A stretch of 64,000 nt of DNA from Massilia atriviolacea (GCF_003953935.1 NZ_RXLQ01000001.1:565019-629018); one strand, 5' to 3'; counted from the first letter of the stretch, positions 15,588-25,054 are shown. Notes: generated by a model from the letters alone, not told the origin. Made by a program: numbers and translations.

Positions 15588-16604
15588 ATGACCGTAATGA
15601 CCCGCAGAACCGTGCTTGCCGCGCTCGCCTCGAGCCCACTCTGGATGCACAATGCCTGGGCCCAGACGACCAGCCTGAAAATCTCGCACCAATTCCCGGG
15701 CGGCACCATCAACGAAGGCGACTTCCGCGACCGCCTGTGCCGCATGTTCGCGCAGGAAGTGGAAAAGCGCAGCAAGGGCGCGCTCAAGTTCGCGATCTAC
15801 CCCGGTTCCTCCCTGATGAAAACGAACGCCCAGTTCTCGGCGATGCGCAAGGGCGCACTCGACCTGTCGCTGGTCCCCCTATCTTACGCCGGCGGTGAAG
15901 TTCCGGAAGTAAATATTGGCTTGATGCCCGGCCTGGTCACCAGCTACGAGCAGGGCTACGGCTGGAAGAACGCGGAAGTGGGCAAGGAACTGGCCCGCAT
16001 CCTCGGCGAAAAAGGCATCGTGGTGCTCAGCTGGATCTGGCAGGCCGGCGGCGTCGCCTCGCGCAGCAAACCGATCATCGAACCGGAAGACGTGCGCGGC
16101 ATGAAGGTGCGCGGCGGCTCGCGCGAGATGGACCTGATCCTCAAGGAAGCCGGCGCCGCCGTCGTCACCCTGCCGTCGAACGAAATCTACGCCGCCATGC
16201 AGACCGGCGCGATGGATGCGGCACTGACCTCGTCGACCTCGCTCATTTCCTTCCGCCTGGAAGAAGTCTCGAAAGCGCTGACCACCGGCCGCGGCGGCGC
16301 CTACTGGTTCATGTTCGAACCGCTGATGATGTCCAAGGCCGCCTACGACCGCCTGCCCAAGGACCAGCAGGCGATCCTGATGGCCGTCGGCGGCGAGCTC
16401 GAAGCGTTCGCCCGCAAATCGGCCCAGGCCGACGATTCGGCGGTGGCCGCGGTGTACCAGAAAGCCGGCGCCAAGGTGGTCGACCTGAACGCCACGACCG
16501 TCAAGAAATGGCAAGCCATCGCCCGCACCACGGCGTGGAAGGATTACCGCGAGAAGAACGCCAACTGCGCCAAGCTGCTGGCGCTCGCGGAGAAAACCCT
16601 GTGA
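15588..16604 (+). CDS. TRAP transporter periplasmic substrate-binding protein (DctP family)
   Basis: The 338-residue protein has a signal peptide, possibly twin-arginine-like (TRRTVLAALASS) ending near AWA. The mature DctP fold includes the family segments PGGTINEGDFRDRL, IYPGSSLM and LPSNEIYAAMQTGAMDAA. TRAP binding proteins capture organic acids in the periplasm for a sodium-coupled permease. Placement ahead of the mdc genes makes malonate the likely ligand. The ATG at 15588 follows GGAGGA closely; ATG 15597 is the alternative. Its stop overlaps the next gene's GTG (GTGA). Confidence 0.9.
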   Translation: MTVMTRRTVLAALASSPLWMHNAWAQTTSLKISHQFPGGTINEGDFRDRLCRMFAQEVEKRSKGALKFAIYPGSSLMKTNAQFSAMRKGALDLSLVPLSYAGGEVPEVNIGLMPGLVTSYEQGYGWKNAEVGKELARILGEKGIVVLSWIWQAGGVASRSKPIIEPEDVRGMKVRGGSREMDLILKEAGAAVVTLPSNEIYAAMQTGAMDAALTSSTSLISFRLEEVSKALTTGRGGAYWFMFEPLMMSKAAYDRLPKDQQAILMAVGGELEAFARKSAQADDSAVAAVYQKAGAKVVDLNATTVKKWQAIARTTAWKDYREKNANCAKLLALAEKTL

Positions 16605-17167
16605 GTCATGGCTTCGAGTTAGCGCCGGCCAAGGGGCCGGCGGTGCCCGACAACCCGGTCCTGGCCAAGGTGTCGCGCCTGCTCGACAGGCTCAACAGCC
16701 TGTTGCTGCTGCTATCGATGTGGGCCCTGGTCATCACCGCGCTGGTGCTGACCTACTCGGTGGTGTCGCGCTACTTCTTCAAGCTGCCCACCGACTGGCA
16801 GGATGAAGCGGCGGTGTTCATGCTGGTCGGGGTGACCTTCTTCTGCACCGGCTACGTGCAGTCGATGCGCGGCCATATCGGTATCGAGGCCCTGTCGTCG
16901 CTGCTGCCGCCGAAGGTCAACGCGGTACGCCTGTTCATGGTGGACCTGATTTCCTGCCTGTTCTGCGCCTTCTTTTCCTGGAAGTCGTGGACCCTCTGGC
17001 ACGAAGCCTGGGTCGATGGCCAGACCACCTCGTCGACCTTCGCGCCACCGCTCTGGATCCCGTACGGCATGATGGCGCTCGGGATGACCATCCTGACGCT
17101 GCAGATCCTGATCCAGGTCCTGGCCCACCTCACCAACAAACCACGCGACCAGCGGAGCGCCCCATGA
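16601..17167 (+). CDS. TRAP transporter small permease (DctQ family)
   Basis: The 188-residue protein has four membrane helices (about residues 28-52, 63-85, 105-123 and 145-168), the size and layout of a DctQ subunit. The conserved stretch VSRYFFKLPTDWQDE (about residues 50-64) is diagnostic. The start is a GTG overlapping the DctP stop by 4 bases, and the stop overlaps the DctM ATG by 4 bases. It forms the membrane complex with DctM. Confidence 0.9.
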   Translation: MSHGFELAPAKGPAVPDNPVLAKVSRLLDRLNSLLLLLSMWALVITALVLTYSVVSRYFFKLPTDWQDEAAVFMLVGVTFFCTGYVQSMRGHIGIEALSSLLPPKVNAVRLFMVDLISCLFCAFFSWKSWTLWHEAWVDGQTTSSTFAPPLWIPYGMMALGMTILTLQILIQVLAHLTNKPRDQRSAP

Positions 17168-18513
17168 CCGACCTGACCCTGGGCGCCCTGTACGGCGTCG
17201 TCACCCTGATCGTCATGTGTTCCGGCATGCCGATCGCCTTCGCCCTCGGGGTGGTGGCGATTACCTTCATGTTCTTCTTCATGCCGTCGTCATCGCTCGA
17301 CACCGTGACCCAGAACGTGTACGAGGAAATGGCCTCCATCACGCTGCTCTCGATCCCCTTGTTCATCCTCAAGGGCGCGGCGATCGGCAAGTCGCCGGCC
17401 GGCAAGGACCTGTACTCGGCCATCCACACCTGGCTGCACAAGATCCCCGGCGGCCTCGGTATCGCCAACGTGTTCGCGTGCGCGCTGTTCGCGGCGATGG
17501 CCGGCTCGTCGCCCGCGACCTGCTCGGCGATCGGCTCGGCCGGCATTCCCGAGATGCGCAAGCGCGGCTACTCGCCCGGTTTCGCGGCCGGCATCATCGC
17601 CGCCGGCGGCACGCTGGGCATCCTGCTGCCGCCGTCGATCACCATGATCCTGTACGCGGTCGCGGCGGAACAATCGCTCGGCCGCCTGTTCCTGGCCGGG
17701 ATCGGCCCCGGCATCCTGCTGGTCGTCCTGTTCGCCGGCTATGCGGTTTTCCGCGCGCGCAAGGAATACGCCATCGCCAAGGCGGTCTACGAAGCGGGCG
17801 GCGACAAGTCGCCTTACCTGGAAACCGAGCACTTCACCCTGCGCGAAAAAGTCGAGATGCTGCCGCGCGTGCTACCCTTCATCGTCCTGCTGATCGGCGT
17901 GATGGTGGCGCTGTACGGGGGCTACGCCACGCCGTCGGAAACCGCCGGCCTGGGCGCGATGCTGGCACTGGTGCTGATCGCCGTGGTCTACAATGTGTGG
18001 CGTCCCAAGGACCTGTCGCCGATCCTGGCCTCGACCATCAAGGAATCGACCATGCTCCTGCTGATCATCGGAATGTCGCTGCTGTATTCCTATGTCATGA
18101 GCTACCTGCATATCAGCCAGTCGGCCGCGCAGTGGGTGGTCGACATGCACCTGTCGCGCTGGGTGCTGCTGACCGTGATCCTGCTGATGGTGGTGGTATT
18201 CGGCTTCTTCCTGCCGCCGGTGTCGATCATCCTGATGACCGCGCCGATCATCCTGCCGCCGCTGAGGGAAGCCGGTTTCGACCTGATCTGGTTCGGTATC
18301 GTGATGACCGTGGTGATGGAGATGGGGCTGATCCATCCGCCGGTGGGCTTGAATATCTTCGTGATCAAGAACATCGCGCCGGATATTCCGCTCAAGGATG
18401 TGATCTGGGGCGTCATGCCCTTCCTCGGCCTGATGTTCGTTGCGGTGGTGCTGTTGTGCCTCTTCCCTTCGATCGCCACCGGCCTGCCTGACATGATGAT
18501 GGGAGCAAAATAA
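17164..18513 (+). CDS. TRAP transporter large permease (DctM family)
   Basis: The 449-residue protein carries about 12 hydrophobic segments and family signatures such as SIPLFILKG, MAGSSPATCSAIGS and GGTLGILLPPSITMILYA, which line the substrate and sodium sites in DctM proteins. It ends one base before the mdcA ATG, so transport and decarboxylation are co-expressed. In many Pseudomonas-type mdc clusters the permease is the unrelated MdcLM pair; here the TRAP system takes that place. Confidence 0.92.
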   Translation: MTDLTLGALYGVVTLIVMCSGMPIAFALGVVAITFMFFFMPSSSLDTVTQNVYEEMASITLLSIPLFILKGAAIGKSPAGKDLYSAIHTWLHKIPGGLGIANVFACALFAAMAGSSPATCSAIGSAGIPEMRKRGYSPGFAAGIIAAGGTLGILLPPSITMILYAVAAEQSLGRLFLAGIGPGILLVVLFAGYAVFRARKEYAIAKAVYEAGGDKSPYLETEHFTLREKVEMLPRVLPFIVLLIGVMVALYGGYATPSETAGLGAMLALVLIAVVYNVWRPKDLSPILASTIKESTMLLLIIGMSLLYSYVMSYLHISQSAAQWVVDMHLSRWVLLTVILLMVVVFGFFLPPVSIILMTAPIILPPLREAGFDLIWFGIVMTVVMEMGLIHPPVGLNIFVIKNIAPDIPLKDVIWGVMPFLGLMFVAVVLLCLFPSIATGLPDMMMGAK

Positions 18514-20181
18514 ATGAGTGCATCGCCAGCGAACTGGAACACGCTGCAAACCAACCGCGCCGAACGCCTGGCACGCGCCGGCGCCTCGCTTGGCGGTGCC
18601 CTCGACGGCAAGGCGCTGCCGGCGGCGCTGCTGCCGGACCTGCTGTACGCCGTGATCGAACGGGGCGACCGCGTCTGCCTCGAAGGGAACAACCAGAAGC
18701 AGGCCGACTTCCTGGGCCAGGCGCTGGCCCAGCTCGACCCGGCGCGGGTCAACGGCCTGCATATGCTGCAATCGGTGCTGGCACTGCCGCAGCACCTCGA
18801 CGTGTTCGAGCGCGGGGTCGCCGACCGCCTCGATTTTTCGTTTTCCGGACCGCAGGCGGCGCGCGTGGCCAAGCTGCTCGCCGCCGGCAAACTCAAGATC
18901 GGCGCGATCCACACCTATCTCGAGCTGTTCAGCCGGTACTTCATCGACCTGACGCCGCGCGTGTGCCTGATCGCGGCCGAAGCGGCCGACCGCCACGGCA
19001 ACCTGTACACCGGACCGAACACCGAAGACACGCCGCCGATCGCCGAAGCGACGGCCTTCAAGAACGGCATCGTGATCGTGCAGGTGAACCGCATCATGGA
19101 CACCCTGCCGCGCATCGACATTCCAGGCGACTGGGTCGACTTCGTGGTGCAGTCGCCGCGCCCCTACTATATCGAACCGCTGTTTACGCGCGACCCGGCC
19201 CAGATCTCCGAGATCCAGGTGCTGATGGCGATGATGGCGATCAAGGGCATCATCGCGCCCTACGAAGTCGATCGCCTGAACCACGGCATCGGCTTCGACA
19301 CGGCGGCCATCGAGCTGCTGCTGCCGACCTACGGCGAGTCCCTGGGCCTGAAAGGAAAAATTGCGCGCCACTGGGCCCTGAATCCCCATCCGGCCCTGAT
19401 TCCCGCGATCGAATCGGGCTTCGTCGAATCGGTGTACTCCTTCGGCTCGGAGCTGGGCATGGAAGACTACATCCGCGCCCGTCCCGACATCTTCTTCACG
19501 GGGCCGGACGGCAGCATGCGCAGCAACCGCGCGCTATGCCAGGCCGCCGGCCACTACGCCTGCGACATGTTCATCGGTTCGACCCTGCAGATCGACTTGC
19601 AGGGCAACTCCTCGACCGCGACCCAGGGCCGCATCGCCGGCTTCGGCGGCGCCCCGAACATGGGCGCGGACGCGCGCGGCAGGCGCCACGCCAGCCCGGC
19701 GTGGCTGAAAGCCGGCCAGCAGGCGCGCGAGGGACGCAACACCATCCCGCGCGGCCAGAAGCTGGTGGTGCAGATCGTCGAGACCTTCCGCGAGCACATG
19801 CAGCCGGCGTTCGTCGACCGGCTCGATGCCTGGGATCTGGCCGAGCAGGCCGGCATGGCGCTGCCGCCGGTGATGATCTACGGCGACGACGTGACCCACA
19901 TCCTGACCGAGGAAGGCATCGCCAACCTGCTGCTGTGCCGCAGCGACGAGGAGCGCGAACAGGCGATTCGCGGCGTGGCCGGCTACACGCCGGTGGGCAT
20001 GGCGCGCGACCGCCTCATGGTGGAAAACCTGCGCGACCGCGGCATCATCCAACGCGCCGAAGATATCGGCGTCGACAAGCGGCTCGCCACGCGCGACCTG
20101 CTCGCCGCCAGGAGCATGAAGGACCTGGTGCGCGCCTCGGGCGGTTTGTACAATCCGCCGAAGCGCTTCCGCAACTGGTAA
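18514..20181 (+). CDS. mdcA: Malonate decarboxylase alpha subunit (acetyl-S-ACP:malonate ACP transferase)
   Basis: The 555-residue protein matches the normal MdcA size (about 550). The subunit swaps malonate for acetate on the prosthetic-group thiol of the acyl carrier protein, giving malonyl-ACP and free acetate. It begins directly after the TRAP permease stop and is followed by mdcC after 14 bases. The protein belongs to the CoA-transferase-like fold. Neighbouring MdcC, D, E, G, B and H make the assignment firm. Confidence 0.94.
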   Translation: MSASPANWNTLQTNRAERLARAGASLGGALDGKALPAALLPDLLYAVIERGDRVCLEGNNQKQADFLGQALAQLDPARVNGLHMLQSVLALPQHLDVFERGVADRLDFSFSGPQAARVAKLLAAGKLKIGAIHTYLELFSRYFIDLTPRVCLIAAEAADRHGNLYTGPNTEDTPPIAEATAFKNGIVIVQVNRIMDTLPRIDIPGDWVDFVVQSPRPYYIEPLFTRDPAQISEIQVLMAMMAIKGIIAPYEVDRLNHGIGFDTAAIELLLPTYGESLGLKGKIARHWALNPHPALIPAIESGFVESVYSFGSELGMEDYIRARPDIFFTGPDGSMRSNRALCQAAGHYACDMFIGSTLQIDLQGNSSTATQGRIAGFGGAPNMGADARGRRHASPAWLKAGQQAREGRNTIPRGQKLVVQIVETFREHMQPAFVDRLDAWDLAEQAGMALPPVMIYGDDVTHILTEEGIANLLLCRSDEEREQAIRGVAGYTPVGMARDRLMVENLRDRGIIQRAEDIGVDKRLATRDLLAARSMKDLVRASGGLYNPPKRFRNW

Positions 20182-20195
20182 AACTGGAGAATCAT

Positions 20196-20510
20196 ATGGA
20201 AACGCTCGCATATCGCTTCGAACATGGCAGCCGCGCGCTGCCCGCACAAGCGCAGGTGGTCGGCGTGGTCGGCTCGGGCAACCTGGAAGTGCTGATCGAA
20301 TCGGCGCCACTGAACGGCGCCTGCGCGATCGTCATCAAGACCGCCGCCGTGGGTTTCGGCGCCACGTGGGAAGCGGTGATGCGCGACTTTCACGAGCGCT
20401 GGCAACTGGCCGACACGCGCATCGACATCAACGACATGGGCGCCACGCCCGCCGTGGTCAGCCTGCGGCTGGACCAGGCGGTACAAACGATGCTGGGAGA
20501 CGAAGCATGA
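20196..20510 (+). CDS. mdcC: Malonate decarboxylase acyl carrier protein (delta subunit)
   Basis: The 104-residue protein carries the 2'-(5''-phosphoribosyl)-3'-dephospho-CoA prosthetic group that holds the acetyl or malonyl thioester. The attachment serine is expected in VVGSGNLEVL (Ser about residue 27), as in other MdcC proteins. A clear ribosome site (CTGGAGA) precedes the ATG. Its stop overlaps the mdcD start (ATGA). The prosthetic group is made and attached by MdcB and MdcG further down the operon. Confidence 0.93.
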   Translation: METLAYRFEHGSRALPAQAQVVGVVGSGNLEVLIESAPLNGACAIVIKTAAVGFGATWEAVMRDFHERWQLADTRIDINDMGATPAVVSLRLDQAVQTMLGDEA

Positions 20511-21406
20511 GCAGCTACCTTGAACTGACCGCGCGCGAGCGCCTGGCCAGCCTGTTCGACGAAGGCAGCTTCGAAGAATTCCTGCCGCCGTCGGCGCGCG
20601 TGGTCAGCCCGCACCTCGGGCAGCTCGACGCCCCGGTCGCCTTCGACGATGGCGTGGCCGTGGGCCGCGCGCTGCTGAAGGGCCAGCCGGTATTCTGCGC
20701 CGCGCAGGAAGGCGGCTTCATGGGCGGGGCGGTGGGCGAAGTCCACGGCGCCAAGCTCACCGGCCTGCTGCGCCGCGCGGTAATCGAAAAAGCGCACGCC
20801 GTGGTGCTGCTGGCCGAAAGCGGCGGCGTGCGCCTGCACGAAGCCAACGCCGGCCTGATCGCCGTGTCCGAAGTCATGCGCGCCCTGCTCGACGCGCGCG
20901 CCGCCGGCATACCGGTGATCGCGCTGGTGGGCGGATCGAACGGCTGCTTCGGCGGCATGGGCATCATCGCGCGCTGCGCGAATGCGGTGGTGATGTCGGA
21001 AGAAGCGCGGCTGGCCATGTCCGGCCCCGAAGTGATCGAAACCGCGTCCGGCGTCGAAGAATTCGATTCGCGCGACCGCGCGCTGGTCTGGCGCACCACC
21101 GGCGGCAAGCACCGCTACCTGATGGGCGACTGCCAGGCCATCGTGGCGGACCAGGTGCACGCCTTCCGCGACGCCGCCGTCGCCGCCATCGCGCACAGCC
21201 GGGCCGCCGGCGTGGAACTGAGCCTGGCAGCACTCGAAGCCGAACAGGAGCTGCTGGACCAGCGCATCGCGCGCTTCGGCGGCTGCGCCGATCCGCTCGA
21301 CGCCTGGCGCGCACTCGGCATCCCGGACCCGGATGCCATACCGATGATGGAGGCCGCCGCGTTCGCCGACCTCGCCGCCGCCCACAAACTCGGAGTAGCA
21401 CGATGA
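20507..21406 (+). CDS. mdcD: Malonate decarboxylase beta subunit
   Basis: The 299-residue protein belongs to the carboxyltransferase/crotonase-like fold of acyl-CoA carboxylase beta chains. With MdcE it decarboxylates malonyl-S-ACP to acetyl-S-ACP and CO2 without biotin. The oxyanion-type glycine motif GGSNGCFGGMGI (about residues 145-156) is visible. Length agrees with the family (about 290). Its last codons overlap mdcE by 4 bases. Confidence 0.93.
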   Translation: MSSYLELTARERLASLFDEGSFEEFLPPSARVVSPHLGQLDAPVAFDDGVAVGRALLKGQPVFCAAQEGGFMGGAVGEVHGAKLTGLLRRAVIEKAHAVVLLAESGGVRLHEANAGLIAVSEVMRALLDARAAGIPVIALVGGSNGCFGGMGIIARCANAVVMSEEARLAMSGPEVIETASGVEEFDSRDRALVWRTTGGKHRYLMGDCQAIVADQVHAFRDAAVAAIAHSRAAGVELSLAALEAEQELLDQRIARFGGCADPLDAWRALGIPDPDAIPMMEAAAFADLAAAHKLGVAR

Positions 21407-22119
21407 ACTGGAACGAACTCGCCACGCAGCTGTTCCCCGAAGGCCATGCGATCACCGAAAGCGACAACTTCCTGAGCGGCAGCGCACGCGTCGCCGGCGC
21501 CGACATTGCGGTCCTCGGCACCACCGGCCACGCGCCGATCGGGGTCGAGATCGCCCTGGCGCAAGCGCGCTTCGTGCTGCACACGGTGCGCGCGCATCCG
21601 GGCCGGCCGATATTGATGATGGTCGACACCCAGGGCCAGCGCCTGCGCCACCGCGACGAGATGTTGGGCATCAACAGCTATATGGCCCACCTGGGCAAAT
21701 GCGTCGACCTGGCGCGCCGCTCGGGCCACAGGATCGTCGGCCTGGTGTACGACCAGGCGCTGTCCGGCGGCTTCATCACCAGCGGCATGATGGCCGACGC
21801 CTGCTACGCCCTGCCCGACGCCACCATCCGCGTGATGGGCCTGCCGGCGATGGCGCGCATCACCAAGGTGCCGGAAGAACGCCTCACCGAACTGGCGCAA
21901 TCGAATCCCGTCTTCGCGCCGGGGCCGGAGAACTATGCCCGCATGGGCGGGATCGAGGCGATCTGGGACGGCGACCTGGCGGCCAGCCTGGCCGCCGCGT
22001 TTGCCGACGCCGGCGCCACCGACATGCGCAGCGCGCGCGGACTGGAACGCGGCGGGCGCAAGCTGACGCAACCGGTCGTCGACGCCATCGTCGCAGGGTC
22101 GCATGTTCTCGCGCCATGA
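21403..22119 (+). CDS. mdcE: Malonate decarboxylase gamma subunit
   Basis: The 238-residue protein is the partner of MdcD in the decarboxylase core, also of the carboxyltransferase fold. Characteristic stretches are DTQGQRLRHRDEMLGIN and YDQALSGGFITSGMMADACYALP, the second containing the oxyanion glycines. The 3' end overlaps mdcG by 17 bases. Confidence 0.93.
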   Translation: MNWNELATQLFPEGHAITESDNFLSGSARVAGADIAVLGTTGHAPIGVEIALAQARFVLHTVRAHPGRPILMMVDTQGQRLRHRDEMLGINSYMAHLGKCVDLARRSGHRIVGLVYDQALSGGFITSGMMADACYALPDATIRVMGLPAMARITKVPEERLTELAQSNPVFAPGPENYARMGGIEAIWDGDLAASLAAAFADAGATDMRSARGLERGGRKLTQPVVDAIVAGSHVLAP

Positions 22120-22744
22120 CCGGGCCTGGTTAAGCAGCGCCGGCTGGACCTCGGCGCTCGATGGCGCCGCGCCCGCACACAGGCAGGCGCTGGAACAATG
22201 GCGCCGCCATGACTGGCCCTTGATCGTCACGCGCCGCACGCCGGATGCCGCGCCCGGCGCCGTATGCCTTGGCCTGGCACTGCCGCCGGATGGGGGCCGC
22301 AAGCTGCGCATCGCCGTGCAGGTCGACGCGCACGCGGTGGCGCGCGCCGAACCTGCGCTGGCGCTGCAAGCCGCCGCAGCCGCCGCGCCGGCACAATGGA
22401 GCGCGCCGCTGGCGGCGCTGCTGGCCGACGCCGGCGCCATCGTGCTGCGCGCCTACGGTTCGCTGGCGCTGCAAGCCGTCACCGGCCTGCACTACCTGAG
22501 CGCATCGTCCGATATCGACCTGCTGTTCGAGCCGGCCGACCTGCACGAACTCGACGCCGGCGTGCAGCTGCTGCAAACGCACCGGCAGCGCCTTCCGCTC
22601 GACGGCGAGATCGTCTTCCCGGGCGGCGCGGCCGTCGCCTGGAAGGAATGGCGCGATGCGGCCATCGGCGCGCGGGTGCTGGTCAAGGATGCCGGCGCGG
22701 TGCGGCTGATGACGACTGCCTCGTTGCGGGACCTGCTCCAGTGA
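22103..22744 (+). CDS. mdcG: Phosphoribosyl-dephospho-CoA transferase MdcG
   Basis: The 213-residue protein attaches the prosthetic group to MdcC (nucleotidyltransferase fold). The catalytic pattern is seen as RAYGSLALQAVTG followed by SSDIDLLF, giving the GS and paired-aspartate signature (about residues 113-140). It overlaps mdcE by 17 bases and its TGA shares a base with the mdcB ATG. The family is similar to CitX/CitG-linked functions but the surrounding mdc genes settle the identity. Confidence 0.91.
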   Translation: MFSRHDRAWLSSAGWTSALDGAAPAHRQALEQWRRHDWPLIVTRRTPDAAPGAVCLGLALPPDGGRKLRIAVQVDAHAVARAEPALALQAAAAAAPAQWSAPLAALLADAGAIVLRAYGSLALQAVTGLHYLSASSDIDLLFEPADLHELDAGVQLLQTHRQRLPLDGEIVFPGGAAVAWKEWRDAAIGARVLVKDAGAVRLMTTASLRDLLQ

Positions 22745-23616
22745 TGGACGCGCAGTCATTCGCCCCGCGCGTGGCGACATCGCGCACGTTCTCCCGCCGC
22801 GCCGCGCGGCTGGCCATCGCGAGCCTGTACGCCGAACTGGCGCTGTACCCCAAGCCGGGGCTGGTCTCGCTGATCGACAACGGCAGCCACACCGACATGG
22901 ACGCCCTCACCTTCATGCGCAGCCTGTTTTCGCTGCGCCACTACTTCCGCCGGATATGCATGGCCGGCAGCGAAGGCGCGCCGTTCCACGCGCTCAAGCG
23001 GCTCGGCATCGACGCGGAAGCGCGCATGCTGCGCGCCACCGGCGGCGTCAATACCCATCGCGGCGCCATCTTCAGCCTCGGCCTGCTGTGCGCCGCCGCC
23101 GGCCGCGCGGCCGCCCGAGGCGACGCACTGACGGCGCCGGCCCTGCAGGCGCACCTGCTGGCGGGATGGGGCAAGGCGTTGGCAGACCATACGGCAGCGC
23201 CGGGCATGCGCTCGCACGGCCTGGCCGCTGGCGCCCTGCACGGCGCCAGCGGCGCGCGCCAGGAGGCGGCCAGGGGCCTGCCGTCGGTCTTCGGCACCGG
23301 CCTGGGCGCCCTGCGGCGCACGCTCAAAGCGGGGCGCGACATGCGGCACGCGCGCATCGACGCGCTGTTCGCGCTGATGGTCCACGTCAGCGACACCAAC
23401 GTGCTGCACCGTGGCGGACCGCAGGGCGCGGCCTTCGTGCGCATCCAGGCCAGCGCGTTCTGCCATGCCGGCGGCACCGCGTCACAAGGATGGGAAGCGC
23501 ATGCGCTGGCGATCCACCACGGTTTCGTCGAACGCAAGCTCTCGCCGGGGGGCGCGGCCGACCTGCTGGCGGCAAGCTGCTTCGTGCACGCGTTGACTGT
23601 GGAGCACGAACGATGA
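22744..23616 (+). CDS. mdcB: Triphosphoribosyl-dephospho-CoA synthase MdcB
   Basis: The 290-residue protein belongs to the CitG/MdcB family, which makes the 2'-(5''-triphosphoribosyl)-3'-dephospho-CoA precursor from ATP and dephospho-CoA. Conserved segments include ELALYPKPGLVSLIDNGSHTD, GVNTHRGAIFSLGLLC and HVSDTNVLHRGG. Its start uses the A of the mdcG TGA (TGATG), and its stop overlaps mdcH (ATGA). Confidence 0.92.
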   Translation: MDAQSFAPRVATSRTFSRRAARLAIASLYAELALYPKPGLVSLIDNGSHTDMDALTFMRSLFSLRHYFRRICMAGSEGAPFHALKRLGIDAEARMLRATGGVNTHRGAIFSLGLLCAAAGRAAARGDALTAPALQAHLLAGWGKALADHTAAPGMRSHGLAAGALHGASGARQEAARGLPSVFGTGLGALRRTLKAGRDMRHARIDALFALMVHVSDTNVLHRGGPQGAAFVRIQASAFCHAGGTASQGWEAHALAIHHGFVERKLSPGGAADLLAASCFVHALTVEHER

Positions 23617-24509
23617 GGCAGGGCCTGTTCATCCTGTGTTCGGGCCAGGGCGGCCAGCATGCCGGCATGTTCGACCTGGCACGCAGCGATCGCGCCGGCG
23701 CCGCACTGCTGGACGCAGCCGGCATCGCGCTCGACCCGGCCACGATGTTCGACAACCTTGTCGCCCAGCCGGCGATCGTGACAGCCGCACTGGCGGCCTG
23801 GGAAGCGCTGCGCGCACGCCTGCCCGCGCCGGTGCTCGCTGCCGGCTACAGCATCGGCGAGGTCGCCGCGTGGTCGGTGGCCGGATCCCTGAGTCCTCTG
23901 GACGCGATTGCGCTCAGCCGGGTGCGGGCGGCGGCGATGGACCAGGCCGCCCTCGCGGGCCCGCCGCACGGCCTGGCGGCCATCAGCGGCCTGCCGGTCG
24001 ACCAAGCCGCCGCGCTGGCTGCCGATCACGGCTACGAAATCGCCATCGTCAACGGCTACGATGCCTGCATCGCCGGCGGGCTGGCCGACAATCTCGCCGC
24101 GCTGGGCCAGGCGGTGCAGGCCGAAGGGGCAAAGCTCCAGCGCCTGCCGGTGGCGGTGGCCTCGCACACCTCGCTGATGGCGCCGGCCCGCGCGCCGTTC
24201 GACGCGGCTCTGGAAGCGTTGCTTTTCGCACCGCCCGCGTGCCCGGTGCTCGGCGGCGTGAGCGCGCTGGCTCTGCACACGAAAGCCCAGGCCATGGACG
24301 AATTATCGCGCCAGATGGTGCAGGCGATCCGCTGGAGCGACTGCATGGATGCGGCGGCGGAAGCCGGCGTCACGGTGGCGCTGGAACTCGGGCCGGGTTC
24401 GGCGCTATCGAGGATGATGCAGGCGCGCCATCCGCAGATCGCGTGCAGGTCGGTAGCGGATTTTCGCAGCATCGACGGCATTGCCGCCTGGGTGGAGCGG
24501 CAAGCCTGA
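23613..24509 (+). CDS. mdcH: Malonate decarboxylase epsilon subunit (malonyl-CoA:ACP transacylase)
   Basis: The 298-residue protein has the FabD-type acyltransferase fold and loads malonyl groups onto MdcC to start the cycle. The substrate loop reads CSGQGGQ, the nucleophile elbow GYSIGE (Ser about residue 85; FabD usually has GHSLGE), and the catalytic histidine lies in ASHTSLM. It ends the operon; the next gene is convergent and no strong terminator is visible in the 14-base gap. Confidence 0.92.
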   Translation: MRQGLFILCSGQGGQHAGMFDLARSDRAGAALLDAAGIALDPATMFDNLVAQPAIVTAALAAWEALRARLPAPVLAAGYSIGEVAAWSVAGSLSPLDAIALSRVRAAAMDQAALAGPPHGLAAISGLPVDQAAALAADHGYEIAIVNGYDACIAGGLADNLAALGQAVQAEGAKLQRLPVAVASHTSLMAPARAPFDAALEALLFAPPACPVLGGVSALALHTKAQAMDELSRQMVQAIRWSDCMDAAAEAGVTVALELGPGSALSRMMQARHPQIACRSVADFRSIDGIAAWVERQA

Positions 24510-24523
24510 GCGGTCGCCGGCTT

Positions 24524-25054
24524 CTAGCGAATGCTGCCCCAGCCACGCGCGACCGTATTGTTGCGCATTTTGAAAAAATATTGACGCACGTTCTTGAGCC
24601 GCTTGCGTTCAGGCTTGTCGCTGGTCCGGGCGAGCACGCGGGTCAGCCGGGCGATCAATCGTGCCACGATCTCGCGCGGGAGTTCAATTTCGGTGCAGCC
24701 CCCGTACGTGTCGAATGAGCGGAACAGGCAGGCCGCAAAGGTATCGAGCGCACGCTCCTGGCCGCGCATTAACAGCAGCTGTCCGAGTTGGCCGAAATGA
24801 AGGGGCGAACCCCATGCCTGCACGGTCCATTCCGCGTCCGCCACAAACAGATGCTCGAGCAGCAGCACCGAGGGCGCCTGCGGCGCGGCCAGGCATGCCC
24901 TGACCACGCTCCAGCGGAACTCCTCGTTGGCGTCGACGAATTCGTCGACATGTTTGCCGTTCCACGCAAAGTCGATGCGCCCACGGTCGGCGGCGCTGTA
25001 CGCGGCGATCGATGCGGCGACATCATCCATCCCGATACGAGCCGCTTCAGCCAC
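24524..25054 (-). CDS. Unknown protein in the molybdopterin gene string
   Basis: The 176-residue soluble protein is mostly helical, with a charged C-terminus rich in Arg/Lys (PERKRLKNVRQYFF) and a central stretch ALDTFAACLFRSFDTYG. No cofactor motif is evident, and it does not resemble MoaE. The GTG start at 25054 overlaps the moaD stop by 8 bases, suggesting coupling; an ATG at 25030 is possible. It occupies the place where moaE often follows moaD. Function unknown. Confidence 0.6.
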   Translation of the reverse strand: MAEAARIGMDDVAASIAAYSAADRGRIDFAWNGKHVDEFVDANEEFRWSVVRACLAAPQAPSVLLLEHLFVADAEWTVQAWGSPLHFGQLGQLLLMRGQERALDTFAACLFRSFDTYGGCTEIELPREIVARLIARLTRVLARTSDKPERKRLKNVRQYFFKMRNNTVARGWGSIR

